DNA from: Thalassospiraceae bacterium LMO-SO8
GTDB taxonomy: Bacteria > Pseudomonadota > Alphaproteobacteria > Rhodospirillales > Casp-alpha2
DNA length: 64,000 nt
Assembly: GCA_031655335.1 (NCBI GenBank)
Contig: CP134226.1
Span: 3,654,001-3,718,000 of the forward strand
Reading direction: 5' to 3'
Below, one piece after another: positions 8,331-18,332 of the stretch. The notes under the pieces are model-generated. The model did not search any database, was not told the origin of the DNA, and was given only the letters and a program-made list of their open reading frames with translations. Position 1 is the stretch's first letter. Each line of letters begins with the position of its first letter. A program made the position numbers and the translations under genes.

Positions 8331-10385
8331 ATGAGACTTCGCGACCTTCGGATCAGATACCGCGTAATGTTATTGCTGGCGGTTCCTCTCATTGGCGTTC
8401 TTGTCCTGGGAACCATGCTCGTCACCCATCGCATGAACCAGGTCTCCGACGCCGAGAGTTTGGCCGACGTGTTGCGCCTGGCGCCGGTACTCAGCAACTT
8501 GGTTCACGAACTGCAGAAAGAACGCGGCATGTCCGCCGGTTTCATCAGCAGCAAGGGACAGAAGTTCGCCGCTGACATTCCCGTCCAACGGGGCGCGACG
8601 GACGCCCGCAGGGATGCGTTGATGAGCATCCTTGCCGACTTCCGGGCAGAGGACCACGGACAGTCGATCAAGACCAAGATCGATAAGGTCAAAGAGAGCC
8701 TCGACCGGATGGCCAACGTCCGCAAAGGGGTCGATACCGCGGCCCTTAGCGTCGGCGAGATGGCCAAATACTACAGCGGCACCATTCAAAACCTGCTGAC
8801 CAACGTTGAGGAAATGGTGGCGCTCAGCCCGAATGCGACGGTCATCCGCGGCATCGGCGCCTACACGGCGTTCTTGCAGGCCAAGGAACGGGCCGGAATC
8901 GAGCGCGCCATGGGGGCGGCCGGCTTCAGCGCCGGCAAGTTCTCTCCGGCCGTCTTCCAGCGGTTCCTGTCCCTGATCGCGGCGCAGGAAACGTACCTTT
9001 CCACCTTCGCCGTCTTCGCCACGGACGGTCAGCGAGAGTTTCTCGCGAAAACCGTCTCCGGTCCGATTACGGCCGAGGTCGACCGCCTGCGCAAGATCGC
9101 AATCGACAGCGACGAGACAGGAAACACCGGCGGCATCGAAGCCGGCGCCTGGTTCGACGCCATCACCAAGAAGATCAACCTTTTGAAACAGGTCGAAGAC
9201 CGCCTCGCCTCGGATCTCGTTGCGGCGGTGACGGACATCCGGACGCAGGCGCAGTCGGAGGAAATCGGCTTGCTGGTCGGCTTGGCAATCGGGCTCGTTC
9301 TGCTTGCCGCCTTATCGGCCTTGATCGTTCGCTCGATCACCCAACCGGTCACGTCGCTCACCCGTCAGATGGGCGCCCTGGCCGGCGGAGACCTGGAAAT
9401 CGAAATCAACGGCGTCGTGCGTAAGGACGAAATCGGCGACATGGGCCGGGCGGTCCTGGTGTTCAAGGAGAACGCAATGGCGGTCAAGCGCATGGAAGCC
9501 GAACAGGCGGCGGCCAAGGAACGCGCGGAGCAGGAAAAACGGACCGCGATGAACCTGCTGGCCGACGAGTTTTCGGCCAGCGTCGGCGGCGTGGTCGACA
9601 CGGTTTCGTCGGCGTCGGCGCACCTCAATTCCTCGGCCACGCAATTGGCCGGAAACGCTCAGCAGACCAGCGAACAGTCCGCGGTCGTCGCCTCGGCGTC
9701 GGAACAGGCGAGCGCCAACACACAGACCGTTTCGGCGGCCGCCGAGGAGTTGTCGAAATCGATCCAGGAGATCACCCGTCAGGTCACGGAATCGACCCGC
9801 ATCGCAAGCGACGCGGTCCACCAGGCGCAGTCGGCCAACGCCAAGATCTCCGGCCTGGTCGAATCAGCTCAGAAGGTCGGCGAGGTCGTCAACCTGATCA
9901 CCGACATCGCCGAACAGACCAACCTGCTGGCCCTCAACGCGACCATCGAGGCGGCGCGCGCCGGCGACGCCGGCAAGGGCTTCGCCGTGGTCGCCTCGGA
10001 GGTCAAGAACCTGGCCAACCAGACCGCCAAGGCGACCGAGGAAATCGCCCGCCAGATCGCGGATATTCAGGCATCGACGAACGATGCGGTGACGGTCATC
10101 GGGTCGGTCACCGCGGTGATCGAACAGATCAACGAAATCGCCGGCAACATCGCCTCGGCCGTCGAGGAACAAGGTGCCGCGACCCAGGAAATCGCGCGCA
10201 ACGTGGAACAGGCGGCGAGCGGCACCTCCGCGGTCAACGAAAACATCCAGCACGTCAGCCTTGCGGCAGATCAGACGGGCAAATCGGCGGACGGCATCCT
10301 TCAGGCCGCCAACGAATTGTCGAACCAGTCCGGCGTCCTGAAATCGGTCGTCGCCGAGTTCCTCGACAAGGTCCGGGCGGCCTGA
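8331..10385 (+). CDS. Methyl-accepting chemotaxis protein with NIT (nitrate/nitrite-sensing) domain
   Basis: 684 residues. TM1 at about 10-32, then a periplasmic NIT-type sensor: the signature [20 protein letters not shown] sits at about 57-76. TM2 lies at about 330-350, followed by HAMP and a full cytoplasmic signalling domain with the hairpin core [23 protein letters not shown] domains are named for nitrate/nitrite binding, but ligands vary. The ATG at 8331 is preferred over an upstream in-frame start because the membrane helix begins directly after it. Transcribed alone; a strong hairpin follows the stop. Confidence 0.92.
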   Translation: MRLRDLRIRYRVMLLLAVPLIGVLVLGTMLVTHRMNQVSDAESLADVLRLAPVLSNLVHELQKERGMSAGFISSKGQKFAADIPVQRGATDARRDALMSILADFRAEDHGQSIKTKIDKVKESLDRMANVRKGVDTAALSVGEMAKYYSGTIQNLLTNVEEMVALSPNATVIRGIGAYTAFLQAKERAGIERAMGAAGFSAGKFSPAVFQRFLSLIAAQETYLSTFAVFATDGQREFLAKTVSGPITAEVDRLRKIAIDSDETGNTGGIEAGAWFDAITKKINLLKQVEDRLASDLVAAVTDIRTQAQSEEIGLLVGLAIGLVLLAALSALIVRSITQPVTSLTRQMGALAGGDLEIEINGVVRKDEIGDMGRAVLVFKENAMAVKRMEAEQAAAKERAEQEKRTAMNLLADEFSASVGGVVDTVSSASAHLNSSATQLAGNAQQTSEQSAVVASASEQASANTQTVSAAAEELSKSIQEITRQVTESTRIASDAVHQAQSANAKISGLVESAQKVGEVVNLITDIAEQTNLLALNATIEAARAGDAGKGFAVVASEVKNLANQTAKATEEIARQIADIQASTNDAVTVIGSVTAVIEQINEIAGNIASAVEEQGAATQEIARNVEQAASGTSAVNENIQHVSLAADQTGKSADGILQAANELSNQSGVLKSVVAEFLDKVRAA

Positions 10386-10405
10386 CGATATTGCGAGCCC
10401 TGGGC

Positions 10406-10443
10406 GGGCGGGATGGGGCAGCTTGCGCACCCCCGTCCCGCCC
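10406..10443 (+). terminator. Hairpin terminator after the NIT chemoreceptor
   Basis: Thirteen-base arms (GGGCGGGATGGGG and its complement, with one G-U pair) around a 12-nt loop, 20 bp after the stop codon. A U-tract is lacking, so it may need Rho or act as a 3' stabiliser. Confidence 0.55.
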
Positions 10444-10465
10444 GTCACGGCCCCGTGACGCAGGG

Positions 10466-10475
10466 TTGTATACAA
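10466..10475. promoter_or_regulatory. TTGTATACAA palindrome upstream of the RND efflux operon
   Basis: A 10-bp perfect palindrome about 100 bp before the adaptor start, within an AT-richer patch. Its form (GTATAC core) is common among GntR- and TetR-type operators, but no such regulator gene is adjacent. Function is inferred only from symmetry and position. Confidence 0.3.
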
Positions 10476-10571
10476 TTAGTTACAATTGCGCCCTCGTAAC
10501 ATGGTGCGTTTTACCCTAATATTCGTGCCTTCTGATTGCTTTTCTCCGGGTAACGGAACCACCGAAATTCA

Positions 10572-11786
10572 ATGAAGACGTTTTCGTCTCGGCGCGTGGC
10601 GCTTGGCGTCTTGCTGATTGCGGTCGGCGCGGGCGCCTATTTCACGCTGGCCGGCGGGCCTGCCACCGACAAACCCGTGGCCAAAGCGGGCGGCAAGCCA
10701 CCGACGCCGGTCCTTGTCACCCAGGTGACGACCCGCACGATGCCGGTCACCATCCGCGCCATCGGCACCATTCAGGCGCTGGCCACGGTGTCCGTGCGCT
10801 CGCGGGTCGACGGCCAGATCATGGAAACCGCCTTCACCGAAGGCCAGACCGTAGCCAAGGGCGATCCCCTGTTCCACATCGACCCTCGCCCGTTCGAAGC
10901 CCGCCTGCGCGAGGCCGAGGCCAATTTGGCCCGCGACCGCGCCAACCTTGAAAAAGCCCAGGGCGATTTTCAGCGCTACCAGTCGCTCAGCGGCAAGGGC
11001 TTCTCCTCGCAGCAGAAGTTCGAGGAAGCGCGGGCCGCCGTCAACAGCCTGTCGGCGACCATCCGCGCCGATCAGGCAACGGTCGACCTTGCCAAATTGA
11101 ACCTGGAATTCACGACCGTCCGCGCGCCGCTGAGCGGACGCACGGGCAGCGTCCTGGTCCAGGCCGGCAACCTGGTGAAGGCCGATGACCAGCAGCCCCT
11201 GGTCGTCATCAACCAGGTCGATCCCATCCTGGCGGCCCTGTCCGTGCCCGAGGGACATTTGGCGGAAATCAAGCGGCGGCTTGCCGAGGGGGCCCTGGCC
11301 GTCGAGGCCGCCGTGCCCGACAGCAATCGCCCGCCGGTCCGCGGCCGCGTCGTGTTCATCAACAACGCCGTTGATACGCAAACCGGCACGATCCTGCTGA
11401 AGGCCGAATTCAGCAACGCCGACGGGTTTCTGACCCCGGGGCAGTTCGTGCGCGTCATCATTGAAATGGACTCGATCGTGAATGCGGCCGTGGTGCCCGA
11501 ACGCGCCGTGCAGAGCGGCCAAAAGGGCAACTACGTCTTCGTCGTCGATCCGGCCGACATGACGGTGCAGCCCCGGCAGGTGGTTCTCGGGCCGTCGATC
11601 GACGATTTCGTCGCCATCGGCGATGCCTTGAAACCGGGCGACACGGTTGTCACCGACGGTCAACTGCGCCTGTTCAAGGGTGCCAAGGTGTCCTTCAAAG
11701 CCGACGGCGCCAAGGATTCCAAGGGCGTGAAGAAAACGGGCGACGCGGCGCCGGTGGCCGGCGGCGCAAACAAGTCGGGCGGCTGA
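10572..11786 (+). CDS. RND efflux periplasmic adaptor (MdtA-like membrane fusion protein)
   Basis: 404 residues. An N-terminal signal anchor (residues 8-28) is followed by the lipoyl/barrel-sandwich halves (VSVRSRVDGQIMETAFTEGQ at about 76-95, and FTTVRAPLSGRTG at about 178-190) that flank a coiled-coil hairpin rich in Ala/Glu/Arg. A beta-barrel and membrane-proximal domain follow, and the end is Lys/Gly-rich. The adaptor bridges the inner-membrane pump and an outer-membrane channel; no TolC-type gene is nearby. The gene is 64 bp upstream of the pump gene. Confidence 0.92.
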   Translation: MKTFSSRRVALGVLLIAVGAGAYFTLAGGPATDKPVAKAGGKPPTPVLVTQVTTRTMPVTIRAIGTIQALATVSVRSRVDGQIMETAFTEGQTVAKGDPLFHIDPRPFEARLREAEANLARDRANLEKAQGDFQRYQSLSGKGFSSQQKFEEARAAVNSLSATIRADQATVDLAKLNLEFTTVRAPLSGRTGSVLVQAGNLVKADDQQPLVVINQVDPILAALSVPEGHLAEIKRRLAEGALAVEAAVPDSNRPPVRGRVVFINNAVDTQTGTILLKAEFSNADGFLTPGQFVRVIIEMDSIVNAAVVPERAVQSGQKGNYVFVVDPADMTVQPRQVVLGPSIDDFVAIGDALKPGDTVVTDGQLRLFKGAKVSFKADGAKDSKGVKKTGDAAPVAGGANKSGG

Positions 11787-11850
11787 CCGGGGCCATCTCC
11801 CCGCGCAGCGCCCTGGGAAGGAGCGGGCTGAACAGGCCGCGGAACGAACG

Positions 11851-14800
11851 ATGAATTTGTCCGAGCTTTGCATCCGCAGGCCGGTCATGACGACCCTCGT
11901 CATGTTGGGGCTTGTCCTGTTCGGGGTGTTCGCCTATCGCGGCCTGCCGGTGTCGGAGCTGCCCAACGTCGACTATCCGACCATCGAGGTCACGGCCTCG
12001 CTGCCCGGCGCCAACCCGGAAACCATGGCCGCCGCCGTGGCGACGACGTTGGAAGGCCAGTTCTCGCGTATCGCCGGCGTGCGCAACATGACCTCGATCA
12101 GCGCGTCCGGCACGTCCCGCATCACCCTTGAGTTCGATCTCGACCGCAACATCGACGCGGCGGCGCTGGACGTGCAGTCGGCCATTTCGACGGCCCTGCG
12201 CGCCCTGCCCGACGACATGACCGACCCGCCGTCGTTCCGCAAGATCAACCCCGCCGACTTCGCCATCTTCTACATCGGGCTGTCGTCGGACACCCTGCCG
12301 ATCTCCATGGTCAACGAATTCGCGGAAACCATGCTGGCGCAGCAGCTGTCGACCATCAGCGGCGTCGCCCAGGTGCAGATCTGGGGCCAGCAGAAATTCG
12401 CCGTGCGCGCCCAGGTCGACCCGGACGCCCTGGCCACCCGCGGCATCGCCATCGGCGAGGTCGAACAGGCCATCCGCGGCGGCAACAGCTATCAGCCGAC
12501 CGGCACCCTGAACGGCCCCGACCGCGCCATCGCCGTGAAGACCACGGGCCAGATGAGCAACGCCGCCGCCTACAACAAGCTGATCGTCGCCTACCGCAAC
12601 GGAGCGCCCGTGCGCCTGTCGGAAATCGGCACGGCCATCGACGGGGTCGAGGCGACCCGCGTCGCCACCTATTTCGGGGACCGTCAGGGCATCATGCTGG
12701 CGATCTACCGTCAGCCCGGCTCCAACACCGTGCAGATCGTCAAGCAGATCAACGACATCCTGCCCGTGTTCCGTCAGCAGTTGCCCGAGTCCGTGAACCT
12801 GGAGGTCATGTACGACCGCGCCCAGTCGATCGAGGAATCGATCCTCGACGTGGAATTCACGCTGATGCTGGCCTCGGCCCTGGTCGTTCTGGTGATCTTC
12901 CTGTTCCTGCGCAACCTGGCGGCCACGGTGATCGCCAGTGTCGCGTTGCCGATTTCGGTCATCGGCACGTTCTCGGTCATGTACGTCATGGGATTTTCGC
13001 TCAACAACCTGAGCCTGCTGGCCCTGACCCTGTCCGTCGGTTTCGTCGTCGACGACGCCATCGTCATGCTGGAAAACATCATCCGTCACAAGGAACGCGG
13101 CCTGAGCTCGATGCAGGCAGCGCTCAAGGGATCGCGGGAAATCGGCTTCACCATTCTGTCCATGACCCTGTCCCTGGTCGCCGTGTTCATTCCCGTGATG
13201 TTCATGGGCGGCATGGTCGGGCGTCTGCTGCACGAATTCGCCATGACCATCAGCGTGACCATCATCGTGTCGGGTATCGTGTCGTTGATGCTAACGCCGA
13301 TGATGTGCAGTCGCTGGATTTCCGATGCCGCCCACGGCGCGGAAAAGCCCCAGCGCGGGTTCATGGCGATGATCGAGCGCGCCTTCGACGCCCTGCTGCG
13401 CGGCTATGACGTTTCCCTGCTCTGGTGTCTCAAGCGCAAGCCGTTCGTGCTGGCCGTGTTCCTGGGCACCCTGGCGGGAACCTGGGGTCTCTATGCCGTG
13501 ATCCAGAAGGACTTCCTGCCGGCCGAGGACACGGGCCGCCTCATCATCTACACCGAAGGCGGCCAGGACGTGTCGTTCGACGCCATGAAACGCTATCAGA
13601 AAGAGGTCGCCGACATCGTCAACAGCGATCCCAACGTCGCCGCGACCATGTCGCGCGTGGGGGCCGCCGGCAGCCGTATCACCAACAACGCGGGCCTTCT
13701 GTTCCTGCGCCTGAAACCGCGCCACGCGCGGCCCGACGCCAACATCAACGATGTCGTGCAAAAGCTGCGGCGCAAGCTGAACAAGGTCGCCGGCATCAAG
13801 TCCTTCGTGCGCAACCCGCCGGCGATCCGGGTCGGCGGGCGCCTGTCCAACGCGCAGTACCAATACACGCTGCAGGATCTGGATCTGGAATCCCTCTACA
13901 AATGGGCCGAGGTCATGGCCGCCGAACTGGGCAAGCTGCCCGGCTTCCAGGACGTGACCACGGACCTCAAGATCCGCAGCCCATCCCTGGTCGTCGACAT
14001 CGACCGCGACCGCGCCGGCACCATGGGCATCAAGGCCGAGGAGATCGAGGCCGTGCTCGCCAACGCCTTCGGCGGGCGCAAGGTCTCGACCATCTATACC
14101 GCCGCCAACCAGTACGCGGTGATTCTGGAGGTCGCACCCGAATTCCAGAAAGACCCGGAAGCGCTGAAGAAGCTGTATATCCGCGCGCCCGGTGACCGTC
14201 TGGTGCCGCTGGCCGCCGTCGCCACCCTGACCCGCGGCGTGTCGCCCCTGACCATCAGCCACCAGGGCCAGATTCCCGCCGTGACGATTTCCTTCAACCT
14301 GGCGCCCGAGGTCTCCCTCGGCACGGCCATCAACCGGGTCCACGCGCTGGAGCGCGACATCCAGGTGCCGGCGACCCTGACCACCAGCTTCCAGGGCACG
14401 GCCAAGGTGTTCCAGGAATCGCTCGCCGGCATGGGCATGCTGTTGGCGCTGGCGATCATCGTCGTCTACATCGTGCTGGGTATTCTCTACGAAAGCTTCA
14501 TCCACCCGCTGACCATCCTGTCGGGCCTGCCGGCGGCGGGCGTGGGGGCGCTGCTCGCCCTCATGGCCTTCGACATGCCGCTGACGCTGTACGGGTTCGT
14601 CGGCATCATCATGCTGGTCGGGATCGTGAAGAAGAACGCGATCATGATGATCGACTTCGCGCTGTCGGCGCAGCGCGAGGACAATCTCAGCCCCGACGAG
14701 GCGATCTATCAGGCCTGCCTGATCCGTTTCCGCCCGATCATGATGACGACCATGGCCGCCCTCATGGGCTCGCTGCCCATCGCCATCGGCTTCGGCCAGG

Positions 14801-14979
14801 GCGGAGAGGCGCGGGCGCCACTCGGCCTGACCGTGGTCGGCGGTCTGCTGATGTCGCAGGTCATCACGCTCTACCTGACGCCGGTGGTCTATATCTACCT
14901 GGACCGACTGTTCCCGACCAAGGTGATCCAGGGTGCCTCCTCCGGCGACGCCGCCACGGGCCGCGCCCCGGCGGAATAA
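11851..14979 (+). CDS. RND multidrug efflux permease (MdtB/MdtC-like, HAE1 family)
   Basis: 1042 residues, the usual full length for a proton-driven tripartite pump with 12 membrane helices and two large periplasmic loops. The start NLSELCIRRPVMTTLVMLGL is the canonical TM1 region. The proton-relay aspartate pair is in TM4 (SVGFVVDDAIVMLENI, about 393-408). The motif DPPSFRKINPAD resembles MdtB/MdtC and MuxB/C. Those usually occur as two different pump genes, whereas here there is one. Substrates cannot be read from sequence. It converges on acr3 with 8 bp between stop codons. Confidence 0.93.
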   Translation: MNLSELCIRRPVMTTLVMLGLVLFGVFAYRGLPVSELPNVDYPTIEVTASLPGANPETMAAAVATTLEGQFSRIAGVRNMTSISASGTSRITLEFDLDRNIDAAALDVQSAISTALRALPDDMTDPPSFRKINPADFAIFYIGLSSDTLPISMVNEFAETMLAQQLSTISGVAQVQIWGQQKFAVRAQVDPDALATRGIAIGEVEQAIRGGNSYQPTGTLNGPDRAIAVKTTGQMSNAAAYNKLIVAYRNGAPVRLSEIGTAIDGVEATRVATYFGDRQGIMLAIYRQPGSNTVQIVKQINDILPVFRQQLPESVNLEVMYDRAQSIEESILDVEFTLMLASALVVLVIFLFLRNLAATVIASVALPISVIGTFSVMYVMGFSLNNLSLLALTLSVGFVVDDAIVMLENIIRHKERGLSSMQAALKGSREIGFTILSMTLSLVAVFIPVMFMGGMVGRLLHEFAMTISVTIIVSGIVSLMLTPMMCSRWISDAAHGAEKPQRGFMAMIERAFDALLRGYDVSLLWCLKRKPFVLAVFLGTLAGTWGLYAVIQKDFLPAEDTGRLIIYTEGGQDVSFDAMKRYQKEVADIVNSDPNVAATMSRVGAAGSRITNNAGLLFLRLKPRHARPDANINDVVQKLRRKLNKVAGIKSFVRNPPAIRVGGRLSNAQYQYTLQDLDLESLYKWAEVMAAELGKLPGFQDVTTDLKIRSPSLVVDIDRDRAGTMGIKAEEIEAVLANAFGGRKVSTIYTAANQYAVILEVAPEFQKDPEALKKLYIRAPGDRLVPLAAVATLTRGVSPLTISHQGQIPAVTISFNLAPEVSLGTAINRVHALERDIQVPATLTTSFQGTAKVFQESLAGMGMLLALAIIVVYIVLGILYESFIHPLTILSGLPAAGVGALLALMAFDMPLTLYGFVGIIMLVGIVKKNAIMMIDFALSAQREDNLSPDEAIYQACLIRFRPIMMTTMAALMGSLPIAIGFGQGGEARAPLGLTVVGGLLMSQVITLYLTPVVYIYLDRLFPTKVIQGASSGDAATGRAPAE

Positions 14980-14987
14980 CCGCCCCC

Positions 14988-16025
14988 CTACTCCGCCGCC
15001 TGGAAATGGCGGCGCGTGCCGTTGGCGAAGGCGACCAGGGACAGCATCACCGGCACCTCGACCAACACCCCCACGACCGTCACCAGGGCGGCCCCCGAGT
15101 TGAGCCCGAACAGGCCGATGGCGACCGCCACGGCGAGTTCGAAGAAGTTGGAGGTGCCGATCAGGGCGCAAGGCGCCGCCACGTTATGCGGCACCCGCCA
15201 GGCCCAGGCGGCGCCATAGGCGACGACGAAGATGCCGTAGGACTGGATCACCAGCGGCACCGCGATCAGGGCGATCAACAGGGGTTGTTCGACGATGACG
15301 TTCCCCTGGAACCCGAACAGCAGCACGACCGTGGCCAGCAGGCCCAGGATCGAGAACGGCTTGACCGCCCCGGTGAAGCGTTCGACCGCGGCGGCTTCCT
15401 GATCCGCCGATTTCCCGCGCCCAAGCGCATGGCGCGTGGCCATGCCCGCCGCCAGCGGGATCACCACATACAGGGCGACCGACAGCAACAGGGTCTGCCA
15501 CGGCACTTCGATGTCCGTAACGCCCAAAAGAAGGGCCACGATGGGCGCGAAGGCGAAGACCATGATGACGTCGTTGAGCGACACCTGAACCAGGGTGTAG
15601 TTGGCGTCGCCCTTGGTCAGGTACGACCACACGAACACCATGGCCGTGCAGGGGGCGGCGCCCAGCAGGATCAGCCCCGCGATGTACTGGTCCGCGTTGG
15701 CCGGATCGATCAGGTCCACGAACAGGTGCTTGAAGAACAACACGCCCAGCGCCGCCATGGTGAACGGCTTGACCAGCCAGTTGACCACGACGGTGATGAT
15801 CAGGCCCTTGGGCCGCCGATGAACGCCGCGCAGGCTGGCGAAATCCACCGCCACCATCATGGGATAGACCATGGCCCAGATCAGCACGGCGACGGCCAGG
15901 TTGACCGACGCGTATTCCCAAGACGCGACCGCCTGGAAAAGACCCGGCGTCGTGTTGCCGAGCACCACGCCCAGGACGATGCAGAGCGCGACCCAAAGCG
16001 AGAGATAACGTTCGAACAGCGTCAT
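14988..16025 (-). CDS. Arsenite efflux permease, ACR3 family
   Basis: 345 residues with about ten hydrophobic segments. The catalytic cysteine of ACR3 is present as Cys126 in [15 protein letters not shown], and the TM9-type motif [21 protein letters not shown] is conserved. It exports As(III) using the proton gradient, completing detoxification of arsenate reduced by ArsC. It is the third gene of arsR-arsC-acr3 on the minus strand, 47 bp after arsC. A strong assignment. Confidence 0.94.
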   Translation of the reverse strand: MTLFERYLSLWVALCIVLGVVLGNTTPGLFQAVASWEYASVNLAVAVLIWAMVYPMMVAVDFASLRGVHRRPKGLIITVVVNWLVKPFTMAALGVLFFKHLFVDLIDPANADQYIAGLILLGAAPCTAMVFVWSYLTKGDANYTLVQVSLNDVIMVFAFAPIVALLLGVTDIEVPWQTLLLSVALYVVIPLAAGMATRHALGRGKSADQEAAAVERFTGAVKPFSILGLLATVVLLFGFQGNVIVEQPLLIALIAVPLVIQSYGIFVVAYGAAWAWRVPHNVAAPCALIGTSNFFELAVAVAIGLFGLNSGAALVTVVGVLVEVPVMLSLVAFANGTRRHFQAAE

Positions 16026-16072
16026 TGGTCAGTTCGTTCCTTCAAGTAAGGGAGGATGGAAATGCGGACAGC

Positions 16073-16591
16073 CTAGACCGATTCTTCCCGGCGCGCGCCG
16101 ATCGCATCCAGGCGTTTCTTGAGGGTCATGCGGTCGAGGCTGCGGAGCGGCAGGTTAACAAAGATGCTGATCCGGTTGTTCATGAATCGCATGGTCTCGG
16201 CGAAGGCCGCGCGCTTCACGGCCTCGGTGCCTTCCACCGCCGCCGGGTCGGGCACACCCCAATGGGCCGACATGGGCTGCCCCGGCCAGATTGGGCAAAC
16301 CTCGTTGGCCGCGTTGTCGCAGACCGTGAACACGAAGTCCATTTGCGGTGCGCCGGGCTGGGAGAATTCGTCCCAGCTTTTCGAACGCAGGTCCGCCGTC
16401 GGGAAATTCTGGTTGCGCAGCAGATCCAGGGCATATGGATTGACCTGCCCCGCCGGCTGGCTGCCGGCGCTGAACGCCTTGAAGCGGCCGGCGCCCAGGC
16501 GGTTGAGAGCCGCTTCGGCAAGGATGCTGCGGGCGGAGTTTTTCGTGCACAGAAACAGCACGTTGAAGATCGGCGTTGTTGGATCAGGCAT
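16073..16591 (-). CDS. arsC: Arsenate reductase, low-molecular-weight phosphatase type
   Basis: 172 residues. The P-loop CTKNSAR (C15-X5-R21) and TVCDNAANEVCPIWPG are those of the thioredoxin/glutaredoxin-coupled LMW-phosphatase-like ArsC family. It reduces As(V) to As(III) in the cytoplasm for export by ACR3. Two adjacent ATG codons (16594 and 16591) follow AAGGAG; the second has the better spacing (7 nt) and is used here. The gene start overlaps the arsR 3' end by 8 bp, so translation is coupled. Confidence 0.92.
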   Translation of the reverse strand: MPDPTTPIFNVLFLCTKNSARSILAEAALNRLGAGRFKAFSAGSQPAGQVNPYALDLLRNQNFPTADLRSKSWDEFSQPGAPQMDFVFTVCDNAANEVCPIWPGQPMSAHWGVPDPAAVEGTEAVKRAAFAETMRFMNNRISIFVNLPLRSLDRMTLKKRLDAIGARREESV

Positions 16592-16934
16592 CATTCGTCT
16601 CCTTCGCGGGCCCGCAATCAAGGGAAGCGCCATAGCCGCAGATTTCCGGTCGGCCTTCGCAACAGTCGTCGGTCAGATAGGCGATCAGGCGCCGCGTGCC
16701 TTCGACGTCGATGGCGTAGAAAATGCTCTGACGGCGGCGGGCCGCCCGCAGCAGCCCCGCCTGACACAACTGCGCCAGATGGGCCGACAGAGTCGACGGT
16801 GCGACATCCAGGCGGCGGGCGATGTCGCCGGCCGGCAGGCCGTTGGGCCCCTCGCGCATCAACAGGCGAAAGACCGCAAGACGATGTTCCTGGGCCAGAG
16901 CCGCGAACAGCGCGACATGGATTGCTTCATTCAT
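16584..16934 (-). CDS. arsR: ArsR/SmtB-family arsenite-responsive repressor
   Basis: 116 residues. The start at MNEAIHVALFAALAQEHRL matches the family N-terminus. A winged-helix DNA-binding segment (VAPSTLSAHLAQLCQAGLL, about 44-62) follows. Candidate As(III) ligands are C-terminal: Cys91, Cys92 and Cys99 in DDCCEGRPEIC. This recalls the C-terminal cysteine triad known in Acidithiobacillus ArsR rather than the classic helix-3 CVC. The chosen ATG has no Shine-Dalgarno and directly abuts the operator dyad. An upstream in-frame ATG (16964) would put the operator inside the coding region. Confidence 0.9.
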   Translation of the reverse strand: MNEAIHVALFAALAQEHRLAVFRLLMREGPNGLPAGDIARRLDVAPSTLSAHLAQLCQAGLLRAARRRQSIFYAIDVEGTRRLIAYLTDDCCEGRPEICGYGASLDCGPAKETNDA

Positions 16935-16955
16935 ATTTCGGTTATTTCCGAAATA
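16934..16955. promoter_or_regulatory. arsR: Candidate ArsR operator
   Basis: Eight-base perfect arms TATTTCGG / CCGAAATA separated by 6 bp, lying immediately before (and sharing one base with) the arsR start codon. Size and AT-rich outer arms fit ArsR/SmtB sites. Binding here would block the arsR-arsC-acr3 promoter. Autoregulation is inferred from position. Confidence 0.6.
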
Positions 16956-16996
16956 CCGTAGCATGGCAAGTGACAATTCAATGAAGCGCCAGGCCC

Positions 16997-17701
16997 TCAA
17001 CGCGCCCGGAATGAAATACCGCGAACGAACCCCCGGTTGCGGCTGCCCGTATCGTCGCTGTCGGCACCGATCAGCACATGTGCCGCGCGCAGCGGGCGGC
17101 GGCCGAACACCCGTTCATGATCCGCCGCCACGTCGACCGTTTCCCGCAGCCAGGTCCCCAAGGGGGCATCGCCGGTGCGCGCCACGATCATCACATTGAC
17201 GTCGCCGAAATAAGGGCTGGCGACGACCGTGCCGGGCACGGTGGCGTCGCCGCTCCAGACATAGGACAGGGTGCGTGCCGGCGCGTTCTTACCGCGCGCC
17301 AGTTCGACCAGGGGACGAAGCAGGGATTCCGAAAACGTCGCCGTGTCGGGGTCGTAAGGAAAGGTCACGTAAATCGCCAGGGCCCTGTCGTCCCGCCCCT
17401 TGACGGTCAGGTCCGTCGCGGTCACGGGCAGGTCCACCTTCCATTCCCAGGTCAGCACCGGCATTTCCGCCAGATTCACCGTCACCGGCCGCCCGATCAG
17501 GGACACGCTGGCGTCCGTATTGATCTCGACACAGTCGGTGCCGCAGGCGCTGTAGCGGTTGGCGGTCTTGCCGTCGAAGGTCATTTGCTCCCACGACCGC
17601 GCGGCCAGGTCCGCCGGCAACGCGCCGGTCCCCGCAACGGCCAGCGATGCCGCGCCGGTTGCCAGGAACAGTCCCAGGCACGAAAAAAACAGGCGTTTCA
17701 T
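16997..17701 (-). CDS. DUF3047 exported protein
   Basis: 234 residues with a clear signal peptide (MKRLFFSCLGLFLATGAASLAVAG). The body has DUF3047 features: LTWEWKVDLPV, DRALAIYVTFPYD, TLSYVWSG and the end VFGRRPLRAAHVLIGADSDDTGS. The family is periplasmic, possibly carbohydrate- or glycan-binding, but its function is not established. The ATG at 17701 is taken because the signal peptide begins there. It lies 29 bp downstream of the TadE-like pair's last stop and may be their distal operon member. Confidence 0.8.
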   Translation of the reverse strand: MKRLFFSCLGLFLATGAASLAVAGTGALPADLAARSWEQMTFDGKTANRYSACGTDCVEINTDASVSLIGRPVTVNLAEMPVLTWEWKVDLPVTATDLTVKGRDDRALAIYVTFPYDPDTATFSESLLRPLVELARGKNAPARTLSYVWSGDATVPGTVVASPYFGDVNVMIVARTGDAPLGTWLRETVDVAADHERVFGRRPLRAAHVLIGADSDDTGSRNRGFVRGISFRAR

Positions 17702-17766
17702 GGATCTACTATCCACCACCGCCGCCGGTCCGCTCAAATCACGAATTGGTTGGCCGATCGCCCGGG

Positions 17767-18324
17767 TCAGGGTTTGACGGTGGTCAGGCTTCCGAACCGG
17801 GGCCGGAACACGGCGCTGGAATAGAGCTGCCCGGCCTCCAGCACGGCGGTGATCATGATCGGCTCGAAATCGTAGAACACCTCGGCGGTGATGACATTTT
17901 CGCTGTCGCGGACCTCGAACCCGGCGGGCAGAACCGCCGGATCGCCCGCGGCGCCGAACCGGCTTGCCGCCGGCGCCAGGCCGTAGGTCCGCTGCCAGAT
18001 GATTTCCGGGCCGCCGCCGTCCCGCGCGATGGAGGAAATGATGACCCGGCCGCCGACCTGAACGTCATAAGGGGTCATGACCTGGTCCGAGGCGGCGAAG
18101 AACGACGTGATGTCGCCTTCGGTCAGTTCCGGCATGCGCGAAATCAGATCGCCCATGGTCGCCGCCGTGCGCTCCAGCTTCTGGTTGATCAGGACATAGC
18201 GCGTGACCTCGACCCCCGACATCAAAAGGCCCGTCAGCACCGGCACGGCGATGGCCAGTTCGACGGAGATGGTGCCTCGCCCGTCGCGCCGGAACCGATC
18301 CAGGAATGTGCGGATGAAGCCCAT
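17767..18324 (-). CDS. TadE-like pseudopilin (TadE/TadF family)
   Basis: 185 residues. A short basic N-terminus, then a prepilin-like site and helix: RGTISVELAIAVPVLTGLLMSGVEVTRYVLI (written in parts: RGTISVELAIAVP, then TGLLMSGVEVTRYV). This matches TadE/TadF pseudopilins, which CpaA-type peptidase processes. The rest is an extracytoplasmic domain. The start ATG at 18324 was chosen over a longer upstream frame that runs into the preceding gene. It follows the other TadE gene by 8 bp. These proteins probably serve the Tad machine encoded at 0-8 kb. Confidence 0.82.
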   Translation of the reverse strand: MGFIRTFLDRFRRDGRGTISVELAIAVPVLTGLLMSGVEVTRYVLINQKLERTAATMGDLISRMPELTEGDITSFFAASDQVMTPYDVQVGGRVIISSIARDGGGPEIIWQRTYGLAPAASRFGAAGDPAVLPAGFEVRDSENVITAEVFYDFEPIMITAVLEAGQLYSSAVFRPRFGSLTTVKP

Positions 18325-18332
18325 GACGCCCC

